DNA from: Pegoplata infirma | Lineage: Eukaryota; Arthropoda; Insecta; Diptera; Anthomyiidae | NCBI GenBank assembly: GCA_963921195.1 | Contig: OY992536.1 | Location: 177,080,995-177,144,994 of the forward strand | Direction: 5' to 3' | Length of the DNA: 64,000 nucleotides | Shown here: positions 12,488-25,519 of the stretch, piece after piece | Numbering within the stretch: position 1 is the stretch's first letter | Layout: every line of letters starts with the position of its first letter | The notes under the pieces: generated by a model | What the model was told of the DNA's origin: nothing | Databases searched by the model: none | What the model saw: only the letters and a program-made list of their open reading frames with translations | Made by a program: the position numbers and the translations under genes

Positions 12488-13554
12488 TATAAGTAGAACT
12501 GGTCCGGTTTCTTCGAAATTTGAAATGATTATTTACTAATACAAAATACGTTCATCTGCCAAATTTTAAGAATATATCTAATAAAACACGGTTAATTATC
12601 ATTTTAGCCAAATTTATAGGGGACGTTTGTAGATCTAATTATGGACTGATTTTTTCCTGTTTTAATAAGCCTTGTCCTTGAGTTAATAAAAGCTCAAGTT
12701 TCAAATTTAGACAAATCGAATAATTGCGAGCTGTATCGTGCGCACAACGTTTACATGGACAGACTGACAATGTTAAATCGATTCAGAAGTGATTCTAAAT
12801 CGATCGGTATGCTTGAAGGTGGGTCTTGGACCAATATTTCGGGTAGTTACAAACATCCGCACAAAGTTATTATACCCTGTACCACAGAGTGATGTAGGGT
12901 ATAAATAGTGTAAATATACTTCTGAGGAAAAAACTATGTTCTGATCTGTTTTAAGTTTATAACGATTCTTTTCTTTGTAAAACACTCAAAAAAAAACTTG
13001 TAAAATTAAAAAAAAAAACTTGCAAAATTTATTTTTGTCTACCTCCTATTTTACGAGAATTCCAAGTTAAAATTACGAGCTTTTTGGTAAGTTGTTTACC
13101 AATAAGTTTTTAAATTTACAACTTTTTTGGCGCGATAAAAATTACAAGAAATTCTCGTGCCTTTACTAGATTTTGTGCTACCTCCTATTTTACGAGAATT
13201 CCTAGTATTTTACAAGCTCTTCACCAATAAAATTGTAAATTTTCAAATTTTTTGATGCTAATTCTCGTAACTTGACTAGATTTTTTTTGTAAATTTACCT
13301 TGGAAATTTGGACATTTACCAAAAAAATTGTAAAATTGCAAAAAAAAAAAATTGTAAAATTACAAAAAAAAAATAAATTAAATTTCGATATAAAATTTTT
13401 TGTTAAAAAAAGGAAAACTGTCAAATATTGCTAAAATGGGATTAATAGACTTTTTCTAGTAATTTGACAAAGTTTTTTATGTGTGAAGTTAGCCATCTAG
13501 CTGCCGTTTTAAGGGGTAATTTCACATTCATTTTCACAAAGAATACATAAAAAT

Positions 13555-13884
13555 TAGGGATGTCGCGAATAGTGTATTCGGCATTTTACCGAATATTTAC
13601 TATTCGGTATTCGGTTGGAACCGAATACGAATATTTGCCGAATAATTTAATTGTTCACACGCCTGTATTTTACCTATGTGAAATATTTAAAAAAAAAGTA
13701 CCAGATTAAACTGAAATGACTACGAAAAAGAGTCAAACGTTAATAAAAAGTGTTTTTTTTAACTAATTTAAATTTTGTCGAATATTCGGCGAACTGTTAA
13801 CGAATATTTATTTAACCGAATATTCAAAAAAACATGCCGAATATGCCGAATACCGAATAGTGACGAATATTCGTGACATCCCTA
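13555..13884. mobile_element. 330-bp hAT MITE with 8-bp duplication ATAAAAAT
   Basis: TIR TAGGGATGTC(G/A)CGAATA at both ends, rich in ATTCGG / CCGAAT. Perfect duplications at 13547-13554 and 13885-13892. Confidence 0.9.
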
Positions 13885-13892
13885 ATAAAAAT

Positions 13893-15640
13893 CTATAAAA
13901 AATTATAAAATCACCGCAATATCTTTTAGGCGATATATCACCCTGTTGGTTGCTAGGATAGAAGGGCACATATGCCAACTTTGCATAATTATGTAAAAAA
14001 AATATATCTCAAAATCAGACAATTTGAAATGTTATTGGACAACAACACACACTAATTAAAATGTATAAACAAATTTATAAAATTTTATATAACAATTTCT
14101 TGTCTAACCTCGAACAAATGTATTATTAAAATTTATACTTAAAAATTTTAATCTGATTTAAGAAGTGAAAACCATAACAAAAAAATCTAACGAAACGTTT
14201 TTCGTTTTTTTTTTTTTCAAATTCAAAATCACCTGACAACAAATACTTGTTTTCACTATTTTTTTTTTTTTTATTTTTAAGTATTTCATTATGTATGTAT
14301 ATTTTTTATCTGTTGCTATATATAAAAAAAATACATGTTTTTCATATACCCCACATGGGGTGTATGATCGAACGAGCCCCCATTTCATTATTCTTGTTGG
14401 TACTACTTTTAAACAATTCAATGTCATTTTGTTAGTCAACTCATTAGTTTCCAACTGATGATGGTGGTGACAGTGTTTGTGGTAGTATTTAGCACCAACA
14501 CTATCTGTTATTGCCAAAATACAAAATTATATATTTAAAAAAATAAATTTAAATTTTTGATTAGATTATATGAATTCTATTTTATGTTTGTCACGCGATT
14601 TTTATTGACGTTGACCAAAAAAAAAAAAAAACAATAACAAAAATATTTAACATTTTTACTGCGTATGTTCTACTTTCAAATACTTTTGCGCTAAAAAAAA
14701 ATTTTCCATTTCTTAAAATAACATTTTTCTAGTGTGTTGTTTGTTTCACTTTTTATACCCTTTACTTACAAGGAAGGTATCCCATAGCTTACACTCCGAT
14801 TGCCCTTTTAATATGTTATAACGAATTTGAACTTACAAGGGGAGGTCTTTCAGAGGGCACCCACCGATAGTCCTAAAACTTGGTTATGGGAATAAGGGGA
14901 AAAAATAAGAGCTACCTGTTTCTTTTTAGCTAACCAATCTCTAATTTAACAAGTAGGAAAATTTTAGTTATAGTCATTACCGACCATATGTCACCCCTTA
15001 CCGGTGTTTTCTGAAAAATGGTTCCCAAGTCCAAACATGAACCGATTGTTTCTTTCTTTTGTTAGATTAAAAAAAACACACATTCACAAACAAATTTGAG
15101 CGAAAATGGCCTATTTTTGTTGCCAATATACCGATTTTACTGAATATCGGTCTAAATTTTAGACCAAAAATGGACCAATTATATTAAATTTTTTTCTATT
15201 TTCATGAATTTTTAGAGACTTATGTGAATATTGGGTGGGTGGCTTTTATGGGAACTACAAGAAAAACTTGTATGATTCCTTTAAAATTTGGAATGGTGAT
15301 TTGTGATCACAAAATATGTTTACCTTCCAAGTTTCGAAAGGATACCTATTATAATACGGTTCTTTGAGTCACTTAAGCTAAATTAAAAAGGGACGTTTGT
15401 ATGGGGGCTACACCCAAAAAAAACGTGGGTATTCAATACCAAAAATTTTACTAATGAACTAATTTTTTAGTCCAAAATTATCTAGTGCAGGCGTTGGTAA
15501 TACTAAAATTCTTTACTAATATTATTTAAAACCAGTAAAAATTACTAATTTTAGTACTTTGAAGATACTAAAAAACTACCGTACTACTGGTAATTAGTAA
15601 CTTATTAGTAGATTTTGGTACCAAATCTCTTACTAATATT
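13893..15640. other. AT-rich DNA with decayed repeat fragments, no gene
   Basis: Contains homopolymer tracts (14200-14280), a degenerate ACTTACAAGGGGAGGTC repeat end (14831) and dispersed repeat pieces (14950-15420). The 119-codon minus frame at 14158-14517 is composed of low-complexity sequence. Confidence 0.6.
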
Positions 15641-16141
15641 AGGTGTGTTCCAGAACGTTACCGCGGGTGCCCGCGGGTACCCAAACTAGCCCGAAAAGCG
15701 TTCCCGTACGCAAAAATTGGGTAAATGAGAGAGTTTTTGAGAGAATAAATTACTTTCTCATTTTACCGAACTTACCCGCACTTTTTTTTCGGGTAAATTG
15801 GTAACAGTCAGATGTTTGAAAAACAGCTGATTTTTTTTGTGAAGCTAAATTGAAAATTTAAATAAAATAAAGAACTAAACCAAGTAAATGTGTTATTTCA
15901 ATACAAAAAAAGATAATTTGTTATTAAAATGAACTTTTGCAATTTGTTTTCTTGTTTAAAGTAATTTTTCTTACGAAAATATTTTAGCATTATTGGTTTG
16001 TTTACATTTTCTATTATTTTGGGCTTGAAATGTGGTTTTTAGCGTTCCCGTACTTTTGTGCATTTTTGTGGTATCGTGAGAGGTTTTTTTGATTTTCTCT
16101 CATTTTACCGAACTTTACCCGGAAAGTTCTGGAACACACCT
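15641..16141 (+). mobile_element. 501-bp TIR element AGGTGTGTTCCAGAAC, copy A (TSD ATT)
   Basis: AGGTGTGTTCCAGAACGTTA and its inverted partner GTTCTGGAACACACCT. The left end has CCGCGGGTGCCCGCGGGTAC. Flanked by ATT on both sides. Confidence 0.9.
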
Positions 16142-16509
16142 ATTTTTACTGCAGAATTATTTTGAGTGTAGGTCTAAACATCTACAAAATGTCTAAACAT
16201 TTTCCAATTTCAATAGGATTCTTCCTTAGGCCAAAGCAAGCTTAAGTTTCATATTTCATACAAAACAATTGATAATTGCGACCTGTATCCTGCTCACAAC
16301 GTTTACGACAAAATGTTTATTCCCTTAATTTGTTTCATAAATATAAAATAAATTAGTAATACGTATTTAGTATATAAAATATTAAAAAAAATTGTTTTTC
16401 CAACGAAATATTTCGTAGTTATACTACATTTTTCTTAAATTTTTGTAAATTTCGTATTTATTTCGTGAATGCTATGAAAAAATCGTTCTATTTACGAAAT
16501 ACCTTCGTA

Positions 16510-16645
16510 CATTGTACTAATTTTGTCAGTTAAAACAACTACATTTGTAAGTTGTTTTAACCAAAAATTCAGTTGACCCCAAAACAACTTACTTGTGTTA
16601 ACCGTCATATTCAGTTTATTTTACTAACATAATTTTTTTTAGTGT
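16510..16645. mobile_element. Right-end fragment of the 11944 family
   Basis: GTCAGTTAAAACAACTACAT ... ACTAACATAATTTTTTTTAGTG matches the last 135 bases of the complete copy. Confidence 0.6.
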
Positions 16646-17160
16646 ACAATAAGTTAAAATGTGCTAATATATTTTGTTAAAAGTATTTTTGTTTGCTAAT
16701 TCAATTTCTTTTTTTTTATACATAGCAAAATAAATAAAAAAAAAAAATTTTAATTTTAAAGAACGATAACAAAATAGAATATATTTTTTTTTGTCGTATT
16801 CGAATACACTCTACTACTTTGTATGCGATTGTATCATAAATAATTTCGAGTTTGTATTTGTTTTTTTTTTTATTATTTTATTTTCTACACTATTTTTTTA
16901 GTACATGAATGCTTTTTAGTACAGTCGTCATGTTAAACAAAATAATAGATTTTTTTTAAAGCAGTTTGAATTGGTTATTTTGGTGGTCCAACTACGAAAT
17001 GTTTGGCCCCAAAAAAAATTGTACTAACAATAAAACTTGTTTTTGCAAATGTTTGTTATTTGCAATTTTTTTTGGAGATTTAAAGTGGAAGAGAAATTGA
17101 TGAATTACTTATATCATGGCTTTCTTTTTAATTTTAAACCCTCCATCAAATAAAGTAATA

Positions 17161-17893
17161 CCCAGCAAAACTTTGGTAATGGGTAGTGATTATATAACAC
17201 ATTACCAGGTAATGTATATAACATATTTGTAGCATTATTTTATGATATCTTACCAAACATTTGTTCCACAACGTATTATTTTCAAGTGAAAAATAATGCA
17301 TTACTAATAATTTGCTACGTAATGCATGATTATTGGAAAAAATGTATTTCATATTTATTATTTCTAAACATTAAATCATGGATGACTTATATTTGGTTAC
17401 ATTATGTATTATTTTAAAGTTTGAAATAATGCATTATTTATAATTGGATGCATAATACATTACAATAACATAAAAAATAATTATTTTATAAAAAAATGCA
17501 TAAGTTTAAACTAGAGATGGGCTCACGACAGGAAATTTCTAACGACACACAGTCACGAGCATATTTTATATACTTACACTCACTTACAATCACGTGAGTA
17601 AATTTAATACAAAATTACTTTTTCACTACTCGTAACACCTTATATATAATCTTCTGGTATGCTATATTATTTCATTTCTCGTAACCTATAAAATATCATA
17701 TATTTCACACCTTACTCGTATTCTTCGTTATAAATTTATGACTTATTTTATACCTTACTGGTATTCTTTGTGATAATGTGGATGCATTACTTTGAGTCTC
17801 ATCGCCTGTTAAAATCATCAATGCTGCAATGTATAAAATAAGAGATCCTATACCTTATTTTATACCTTATTTGGTAATCTAAGTTTTGCTGGG
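17161..17893. mobile_element. 733-bp TIR element CCCAGCAAAACTT with TA duplication
   Basis: Inverted ends CCCAGCAAAACTTTGGTAAT and GTTTTGCTGGG, flanked by TA (17159-17160, 17894-17895), so Tc1/mariner-like by target choice. A hAT fragment lies at 17512-17613 inside it. Confidence 0.75.
17512..17613 (+). mobile_element. Truncated TAGAGATGGGC hAT fragment
   Basis: TAGAGATGGGCTCACGACAG ... AATCACGTGAGTAAATTTAA is the left end of the 26742-type element only. Confidence 0.65.
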
Positions 17894-18217
17894 TACTTAC
17901 AAAATTTTGTCGGTAGAATCTACTACAAAACAACTACATTCGCTTAATTAATTTTCGGTAAAATCAATCAAAAATTGTATTGCTTGTAACTATTGATTAA
18001 CAACTGACAAACTAGAAACTACTACAAAATCGGCAAAAACAACTACAAATTCTGTATAAACAACTGTGAATTAACAGTTGTTTTTACTGCTACTCAAATC
18101 TCAAAGTTCTATAAATGTAGTATAAAGCTACGTTCACAATGTTGAAGTCACTCCACTATTGATCACAGATTGAAATGTTGACTGTGCAAGATATAGAGTG
18201 GAGTTCTGTCACATTTA

Positions 18218-18344
18218 GGGCGGATTACTCAATGAAAAGTTAGCTGCTAACTGCCGATTTAACGGAGCCTTATGTCAAAATTTGTATGAAAAAGTTAAAT
18301 TTAACGGAGAGTTATTTTATAACGGAGCATTGAGTAATCCGGCC
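18218..18344. mobile_element. 127-bp Tourist-like MITE with TTA duplication
   Basis: GGGCGGATTACTCAATG and CATTGAGTAATCCGGCC are inverted, flanked by TTA (18215-18217, 18345-18347). A related fragment lies near 244-325. Confidence 0.85.
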
Positions 18345-18557
18345 TTAGAGTTTTTCAATTTATAATTTAAATTAAATTTGTATTTTTTTTCTGTTAACGG
18401 TTAACATAGGATCTGTTAACTTCAGATTAGAACTCCAGAGTAGAACATCTTTGACTTTGGAGTGAATTGAAAAAAATAGTCAAATGAATGTACATTAGGG
18501 TTATAACTTTTTGCATTTTTTGCAAATATCTTATCTCCCAAGGTAAAATCGTGTAGG

Positions 18558-20008
18558 TAGGTTTGCCATTCGTACTGTTTTAAACAGTACATGTACTGTT
18601 TTTTTATAAAAAGTACTGCTTTATGCACAGCACCTAAAACAGTATGCAAAAGTACTGTTTTTTAAAGCGTGTACTGTTTTTGTACTGTTTTTTATACTCA
18701 TCACCAAAATGTTACATTTTTCGAAAAATGTTTCATATTTGACAAAATTTTAATTCAATTTTTAAAAAGGAGCTAAATGCAATTTAATTTTATACCACAC
18801 TCAAAAAGAAAAATTATTTCAGAAGTGGAAAACTTAACTAAATTCAATAATTATTTAGCTCCATTGCCATGTTTTCCTTCTTTTTATCTAAATTTTTCTG
18901 AAAAATAAGAAAAAGAAAAAACTAGAAAATGGGAAAAAATTTATTTTAATGAGTACATCTCATTTAAAGTTCCGATTGCGGGCAGACCCCATTAGGTTCG
19001 GAACCCATGGGTCCAGACCACCTTAGGCCCAGTCCCATTGGGTCTATTAAGGATCGTCATAGATTTTGATTCAACATCTTTGCCCTTTTCGCTCTACCTT
19101 GCTTAGTTTTTAGGATACGGGAATTTAAGGGCCCAAAAGGGTCTTTAGAATCTTAACGGGATAACTAAAAAACTATTACACGAAGGGATTAAGACGGTCG
19201 TGTAAAGAACTACAAAAATGTATTTGGCATTTTTTTTGTTTCGGCAATATTATCTGAGAAATGAGGAACGCCCAAATTTTTAGATTCAAACCGAGGAGTC
19301 CATACATTGAAAGAGGACCGGGATTCTTTAGAGATTTTTAGAATCGAAAATGAATACTTTTTTGCTCTTTCTGGCTTAGTTTTTGAAATATTAAAAAAAA
19401 AAAATCCTTATATTGCATAAAATTTACTAAACCTGAAGAAAAAACTTTATCAATTCTAAGAAGATAAATATAATGAACTAATTGGTTGCAAATTATGTCA
19501 AAGAAATTTAAAAATTTTTATTAAATTTTACTAAATTGTGAAAAAAAAACATTTTCCCAAAATTTAGTTAGGCCTTTGTTTGAGTGCAATAATACCGTTT
19601 TCGCGTTTGCTTTTTAAAGTCGTGTTTTAATTAAAACACTGTTTTATAGATTTTTTCATATGTTTTTGATAAAAAGATCGGTGTTTTAGTTAAGCGAAAG
19701 CATAGACTACAAAAGCTTTTCAAGTAAGATATCGCGGCAACTAAGACAAATGCTCCAAAAAGTCTATCGCAATTTTTTTCAACACTGATAAAAAAAATAG
19801 AATAAATTTGAGACGGTTTACCTAAAATGTTCCACCGTTCTGTTAACAACCCTTTATGCTCGTTTTGGCTGAGATCTGTTTGAAATCAGGGTAAAAGGGC
19901 TAAGTTTTTGTAGTTTGATATAAAATAAGACTTAAAAAAGTACTGTTTTTATTTGCAATGTACTGTTTTTTGAGACCAAATGTACTGTTATTCCATATTT
20001 CAAATCTA
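18558..20008. mobile_element. 1.45 kb hAT-like element with 8-bp duplication CGTGTAGG
   Basis: Ends TAGGTTTGCCATTCGTACTG and CAGTAC-rich ...ATTTCAAATCTA. GTACTGTTTT repeats sit behind both ends. Duplications at 18550-18557 and 20009-20016 are perfect. The interior contains a copy of the 4795-type repeat and no transposase frame. Confidence 0.85.
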
Positions 20009-20058
20009 CGTGTAGGGCATAAAAAAATATTAAGAAAATGCATTGATGTTTTTAACAA

Positions 20059-20345
20059 CACTCAGACAATTATGTAAGTTACTACATGTTAGTTGTTTGT
20101 ATATTTTACAGTAGTTAGTTGTTTTCAACTACAAAGTCAGTTGTTTTTATATGAAAAATATCAAACAACTATTTCTGTTAGTTATTTTAAGTCGTTTTTT
20201 TAACAAAAAATCATGTAGTGTAGTAACTGTTAATTAAAGTAGTTAATTTTATTTTTTTTATTTCTGAAAAATGTTCAAAGTTTTTTCCAAAAAAATAAAA
20301 ATAAATTTTCGTTTTTTTTAACTTTAAAAAATTTTGGTCTTCATT
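20059..20345. mobile_element. Left part of a 11944-type element
   Basis: CACTCAGACAATTATGTAAG onward follows the 11944 copy for about 280 bases, then stops. Confidence 0.65.
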
Positions 20346-20548
20346 TTTTTCAAATTTTCCAAAAGTCCAAAACTTTGCTCTAAGGGCGCCACGGGTTAAA
20401 ATTATCGAATTGGGCTCAAATTTGTATTAAATGAAAGATTGTCTTTAGCTCTATAAAAGGGTCGGCGGAATGAAATTGTGAGACTTTTTTTAAAAATTTT
20501 AAAAAAATTCTGATATTCGTGCTCAGCACATCAAAATTAACAAATATG

Positions 20549-21051
20549 AGATCCGTTCCAGAACGTTACCGCGGGTGCCCGCGGGTGCCCGCGGGTACCC
20601 AAACCAGCCCGAAAAGCGTACGCAACAATTGGGTAAATGAGAGAGTTTTTGAGAGAATAAATTAGTTTCTCATTTTACCGAACTTACCCGCACTTTTTTT
20701 CGGGCAAATTGGTAACAGTCAGATGTTGAAAAAACAGCTGTTTTTTTTGTGAAGCTTAATTGGAAATTTAAATAAAATAAAGAACTAAACCAAGGAAATG
20801 TGTTATTTCAATACAAAAGAAGATAATTCGTTATTAAAACAAACTTTTACAATTTGTTTTCTTGTTTAAAGTAATTTTTCTTACGAAAATATTTTAGCGT
20901 TATTGGTTTGTTTACATTTTATATTATTTTGGGCTTGAAATGTGGTTTTTTGCGTTCCCGTACTTTTGTACATTTTTTGTGGTATCGTGAGAGGTTTTTT
21001 GATTTTATCTCATTTTACCGAACTTTACCCGGAAAGTTCTGGAACACACCT
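20549..21051 (+). mobile_element. 503-bp AGGTGTGTTCCAGAAC element, copy B (TSD ATG)
   Basis: The left end is mutated (AGATCCGTTCCAGAAC) and has an extra GCCCGCGGGT unit; the right end is GTTCTGGAACACACCT. Flanked by ATG on both sides. Confidence 0.88.
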
Positions 21052-21075
21052 ATGATGTGTCGAAAGATTTATCGC

Positions 21076-21145
21076 GACCTTAGGACAACAAGGTTCTATC
21101 TGTGCCTATTTCTTTAAGCAAATAGAACCTTGTTGTCCTAAGGTC
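21076..21145. other. Perfect 24-bp hairpin with 22-base loop
   Basis: GACCTTAGGACAACAAGGTT (plus CTAT) pairs exactly with the inverted copy ending at 21145. It directly follows copy B of the 500-bp element. The stem is GC-richer than its surroundings. Confidence 0.8.
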
Positions 21146-21217
21146 TCGATATTTATTTTTTATTTATTTTTTTTTTAATTTTTCAAAAATCCAAAATTTT
21201 GAACGCCTAGCGCCACG

Positions 21218-22256
21218 CACAGTGGGGAAAAATTGACTTTTTTTGTCCGATTTTGCCTACAGGTCGCAATTCTTAACCGATTTTAGTTTTTCTTTTTTTT
21301 AAATTTAGCTAATAAAATTCCTCATCGGTCTGTCATGGTGGATTTCTAAAAATCGTTTTTGTTTTATTTGAATATTTTTTTAAATTTCAGAAAATATTAA
21401 TTTTTTTAGAATTTTTTCTCTAAAAAATGTAATAGGCAGGGGGCGAATAAGTTGTATGGACAAAATTAAAGGCATTTGAACCCCTTATAAATGACATTAA
21501 TAGCATTTGTTAATTTATTATTATTTTGGTTTTTATAATCATCTGAAAACTTAAAAATGTTCACTTTTAAGTACCTATATCATTTTAAATAATGTACCAA
21601 TTTCAATGAAATTTTTTTTAAATTAAAGCTTATCATTTTCTTAACCATTATTGGTATATAAAGTATTTTTGCAAAATTGTTTAACTCTTTTTTTCGAATT
21701 ACAATGTAACAACTTTTTTTTTTTTAAACAGACTAAAAAATAATTTTGAAATTCCAAAAATCACAAGGTAAAATTTAAGCAAAAAAATAAAATATTTGTT
21801 TCAAAAAATTTTGTGTACCAATTATGACTAAGCAAAACATAAACTTTAATCTAAAAAAGATTTCATTGAAATTGGTACATTATTTTTAAAAATATAGGCT
21901 TTTAAAAGTGAAAATTCATGAATTTTTGTCTGGTTATAAAAACCAAAATAATAATATATTTTTAAATACTAATCACGTCGTTGATAAGGGGTTCCAATAC
22001 CTTTAATTTAGTCCATAAAGCATATTCGTCCCATGCCTAATACATTTTTTATTGCAAAAAAACTGGAAAAATGAAAATTTTCTGAACCTTAGGAAAATAT
22101 AAAAAGTAATCCAAAATTTTTTTTTTCAAAAATCCACCATGACAGATCGATGCGGAATTTTATTAGCTAAAATACAAAAAAAGAAAAATCAAAATCGGTT
22201 AAGAATTGCGACCTGTAGGCAAAATTGGACAAAAAAAGTCTATTTTTCCCCACTGT
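21218..22256. mobile_element. 1.04 kb foldback element, TIR CACAGTGGGGAAAAAT
   Basis: Long inverted ends (about 150 bp), e.g. TTTGCCTACAGGTCGCAATT / AATTGCGACCTGTAGGCAAA. Flanked by GCCACG (21212-21217 and 22257-22262). A related repeat at 20390 reads GCGCCACGGGTTAAA, in effect an empty site. Confidence 0.8.
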
Positions 22257-22406
22257 GCCACGGGTTATTTTAATCCGATTGGCCTCAAATTGGTATCACA
22301 TAAGGTTAAGGCCTAATAGATTAAAAAATGCCCGGACTTTGAAAATCGGAGAAAAAAAAAATTGTCATACAGAAAAATGCCAGTCTAATGTGGCAAAAAT
22401 AATTTA

Positions 22407-22591
22407 AGAGTGTCGTATTATGATTGAAAATTTTATCATAACTTGTTTGTAGCAACCATAACATTTGTGCAGCAATCATGTGATATGATACTTAATATTT
22501 GAAATTTTTAGGACCATTATATGCTTGCAACAAAAATTTTATAATTGCTATAACATATTATGATACAATTTTAATCATAATATGACACTCT
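22407..22591. mobile_element. 185-bp palindromic MITE AGAGTGTCGTATTATGATT
   Basis: Inverted ends AGAGTGTCGTATTATGATTG and AATCATAATATGACACTCT, with further internal inverted symmetry. Confidence 0.75.
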
Positions 22592-24254
22592 CAAATTATG
22601 GTTGCCACAATCACAACTCTTCTTTGAATGCACAACCTTACTTATAAAATTCCACTTTGATTTTTGAAATATTCGTTATGCGTTTTACAAGTAAATCACT
22701 TCCGAATCCGCACGGAGTGTTGAAAAAATGTAGTTAACAACTACATTCAATCGTTTTTACCTACAAAATATTTTGTGTGCATAATATCGGCCTTAGTTCA
22801 AACAAATATTTGAATTTTACCAAATATTTTATTACAGTTGTTAATCAAATTGCTAAATAATCTAAAAATTGAAATACGACTATTTATCTTTTACGATATA
22901 CCTAGGTACTAATAAATTTTTTATAGAACCCAATTTTTGTCGAAATTATCTAAAATGTAACTATCGACTCCATAAAATGTCATAGCAACTAAATAAGATT
23001 CTTAAACAAGCCTTGAATTTCCTAAAGATAACTACAAATTTCCTATCTTATCATAAAAAGCACTCGTAATAAATGTACAAACATGAAAAATTTTGAAAAA
23101 TAAAAACAAAATTATAAAGATAAAATTATTTATTTTTATAAGTATGTATGTTAACTTTTTTCTTGTTGCAATTTTAGTTAAATGTTTTTAACTAAAATCA
23201 TTTCATTTTCATTTCAATACAATTTCAATTGTATTTTGATTAAATAATCGAAAACGTGACACGTTTTTTAAAATAATCACATGCTTTTATTGATGTTAAA
23301 TTTTTCACAACGTATTTTAAGAAAAATAACGAGAAGAAATGGGAAATTAAAATGTGTCTGATTTCGTTGTAACCTATTTATTGCCAAATGCATCAGATGT
23401 TTCGTTTAATTAACAAATGGGGTTAACACATCAACAGACACTGCAGCGCCTTGAAATTTTCGTACTTATTTAATTATTTTAGAACACTTGTTTTCCTTTT
23501 CTTAAACGAAAATACCTTAATTTATATTTAACTTAAAGAAAATCGAAAATTTTTGGACGTAATCCAAAAAAAAAATTAAATCTATTAAGAATTTGTTTTT
23601 TATGCAACGTTTAACAGTTACTCACAAAATTGATAGGTCTGTTGCTATAGATATTTTAAAAGTTTATTAGTGTACATCGATTGAATAACACCATTCGTCA
23701 AAAAGAAAAAAAAGTTTTTGAACACGAACTGGATGATATACGTTTGAAACTAGGGACTAAATATACTATAACTCCATTTACAGTTTTTTATTTCGTGATC
23801 CTGTTTCCTTTTAAAATTACTTCAAAGTTTTAGATAATTTAAATATTTTTTAAATATTTGTACTTATCCTAGGATGCCACTAAAGATGGCAAATGAAAGA
23901 GGATGATCTCCGCCATTTTATTATTTTGACATATCAGGAAAAAAGGTGTTAAATAATGTCCTTTCAAAACTTAATCCTTCAATATCTTTAACTAAATATT
24001 TTGATAAAGTTTTGAAAGGACATTATTTACATCATTTTTCCTGATATAGCAAAATAAGGCAAGTACAAATATTAAAAAAATGTTTTGCAAAATATAAGTT
24101 CTTTAAAAAAAATTAATTTGGTATTTAAAGATTTTTGCTACAATTAAAAAATGTTTGGTTTTGAAAATTTCCAAATGTAGTAAAAGTTGTAAATTTTAAT
24201 CAGTCAATAAATTAAACACAACAACAATAGGTGATAACAAAAATAAGTCGATTA
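22592..24254. other. No gene or clear element seen
   Basis: AT-rich DNA with only the hairpin at 23880-24065 standing out; no exon-like stretch on either strand. Confidence 0.6.
23880..24065. repeat. Imperfect hairpin around AAAGGACATTATTTA
   Basis: ATATCAGGAAAAAAGGTGTTAAATAATGTCC is mirrored by GGACATTATTTACATCATTTTTCCTGATAT about 60 bases on; the arm is roughly 50 bp. Confidence 0.6.
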
Positions 24255-24431
24255 GTTTAAACTAGTGTTTCCAATTATTCGACCCTGCCGGTTAACCGGT
24301 TAGGGCATTATTCGAAAATTGACGAAAATTGGCTAATCGGTTATTCGGGTCGATTAATCGGAAAAAGTGGCGATTAATCGATTAATCATCAAAAACAATG
24401 AAAAATTAATTTTAAACGATTTTTTAAAAGT

Positions 24432-25220
24432 GAGGAGTCGCAGAACAAAACGTACTTTTTCGCATTTTTTGACAAATTGATTTTTTGTTCTTTTTATATT
24501 ATTTGGTTCGAAATCTATCAGAAAAAATTTCCATAGCGTGAATTATTTTTGTTTTTCATCAAGAAAATGGATTCCTTAAAAATCGGTGTGTAACAAAACG
24601 TACTTTTTTGTTAATTTTTTTTATCAAAACGTACTTTTTTCATTGTAAGATTGCAAGATTTTTCATAATTTTATAATATGCCATTTTACTCTTATATTCC
24701 ATATTCATATAAATGCCCACAAAGATTTTTTGAGGCCTTCTTGCAGGCCAGCGAAGGATTTCCCCCTTATTCTTGTTATTGGTCTATTTACACCCCACAA
24801 CTACAGTATGGGGGTACATTAACTTTGCCAATTCGTGTGTTACTTATCTAAATATGAGCCAATGAGGCTCTTTAGTAGTTTTTAATAAATAAGAACATTT
24901 TTAAAACACTCGATCAAAATAGTATCGTCTAAAAAAATACGCACATCAAAACGTCGTTTTTCAATTATTTTTAAACAAAACGTACTTTTTTCATTATTTT
25001 TTAACAAAACGTACTTTTTCCAAAGTAAAAGTGGTTTTATATTAAACATCCTTAACATATAATGTGGTGACTTATGGCAGTTTGATGCATCTCTTGATAA
25101 GCAAAAAACTTGTTACCATATTCAGGTTCATGCAGTTTTTTAAAGGTGCGAAATAAATAAACCTCAATTTCCCAAAAAAATTTAATATGCGAAAAAGTAC
25201 GTTTTGTTCTGCGGCTCCTC
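24432..25220. mobile_element. 789-bp TIR element GAGGAGTCGCAGAACAAAAC nested in the hAT
   Basis: Ends GAGGAGTCGCAGAACAAAAC and GTTTTGTTCTGCGGCTCCTC, then ACGTACTTTTTCGCAT inside. A 4-bp AAGT flanks both sides (24428-24431, 25221-25224). AAACGTACTTTTT recurs several times inside. Confidence 0.8.
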
Positions 25221-25519
25221 AAGTAATGTAACAACAAATTTAAAGTATTTTAAGTCAACTTTAATTTTCAGTCTTTATACACACAAACACACACACAAAA
25301 ATTAAAATGATTTTAATTGATTTTGCTCCTATCACGAAAGTAATAGTATTAATTACTAAAATTTGTAAAAGTTTAATATCGCAAATTGCATTTATTTTCA
25401 ATTCACGGAAATTTTCGTAATCTATTATAAAATTTTATCATATCAATTTAAAAAATTATTAAAAACAAAATCGAACTTTTTAAAATTTTTTGTGTGCAGT
25501 TTTTAAAGGGGAAACCCAA

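Noticed and set aside
14158..14517. 119-codon minus-strand frame
   Set aside because: It is driven by poly-A/T tracts and low-complexity lysine/phenylalanine codons; no family motif and no splice context.
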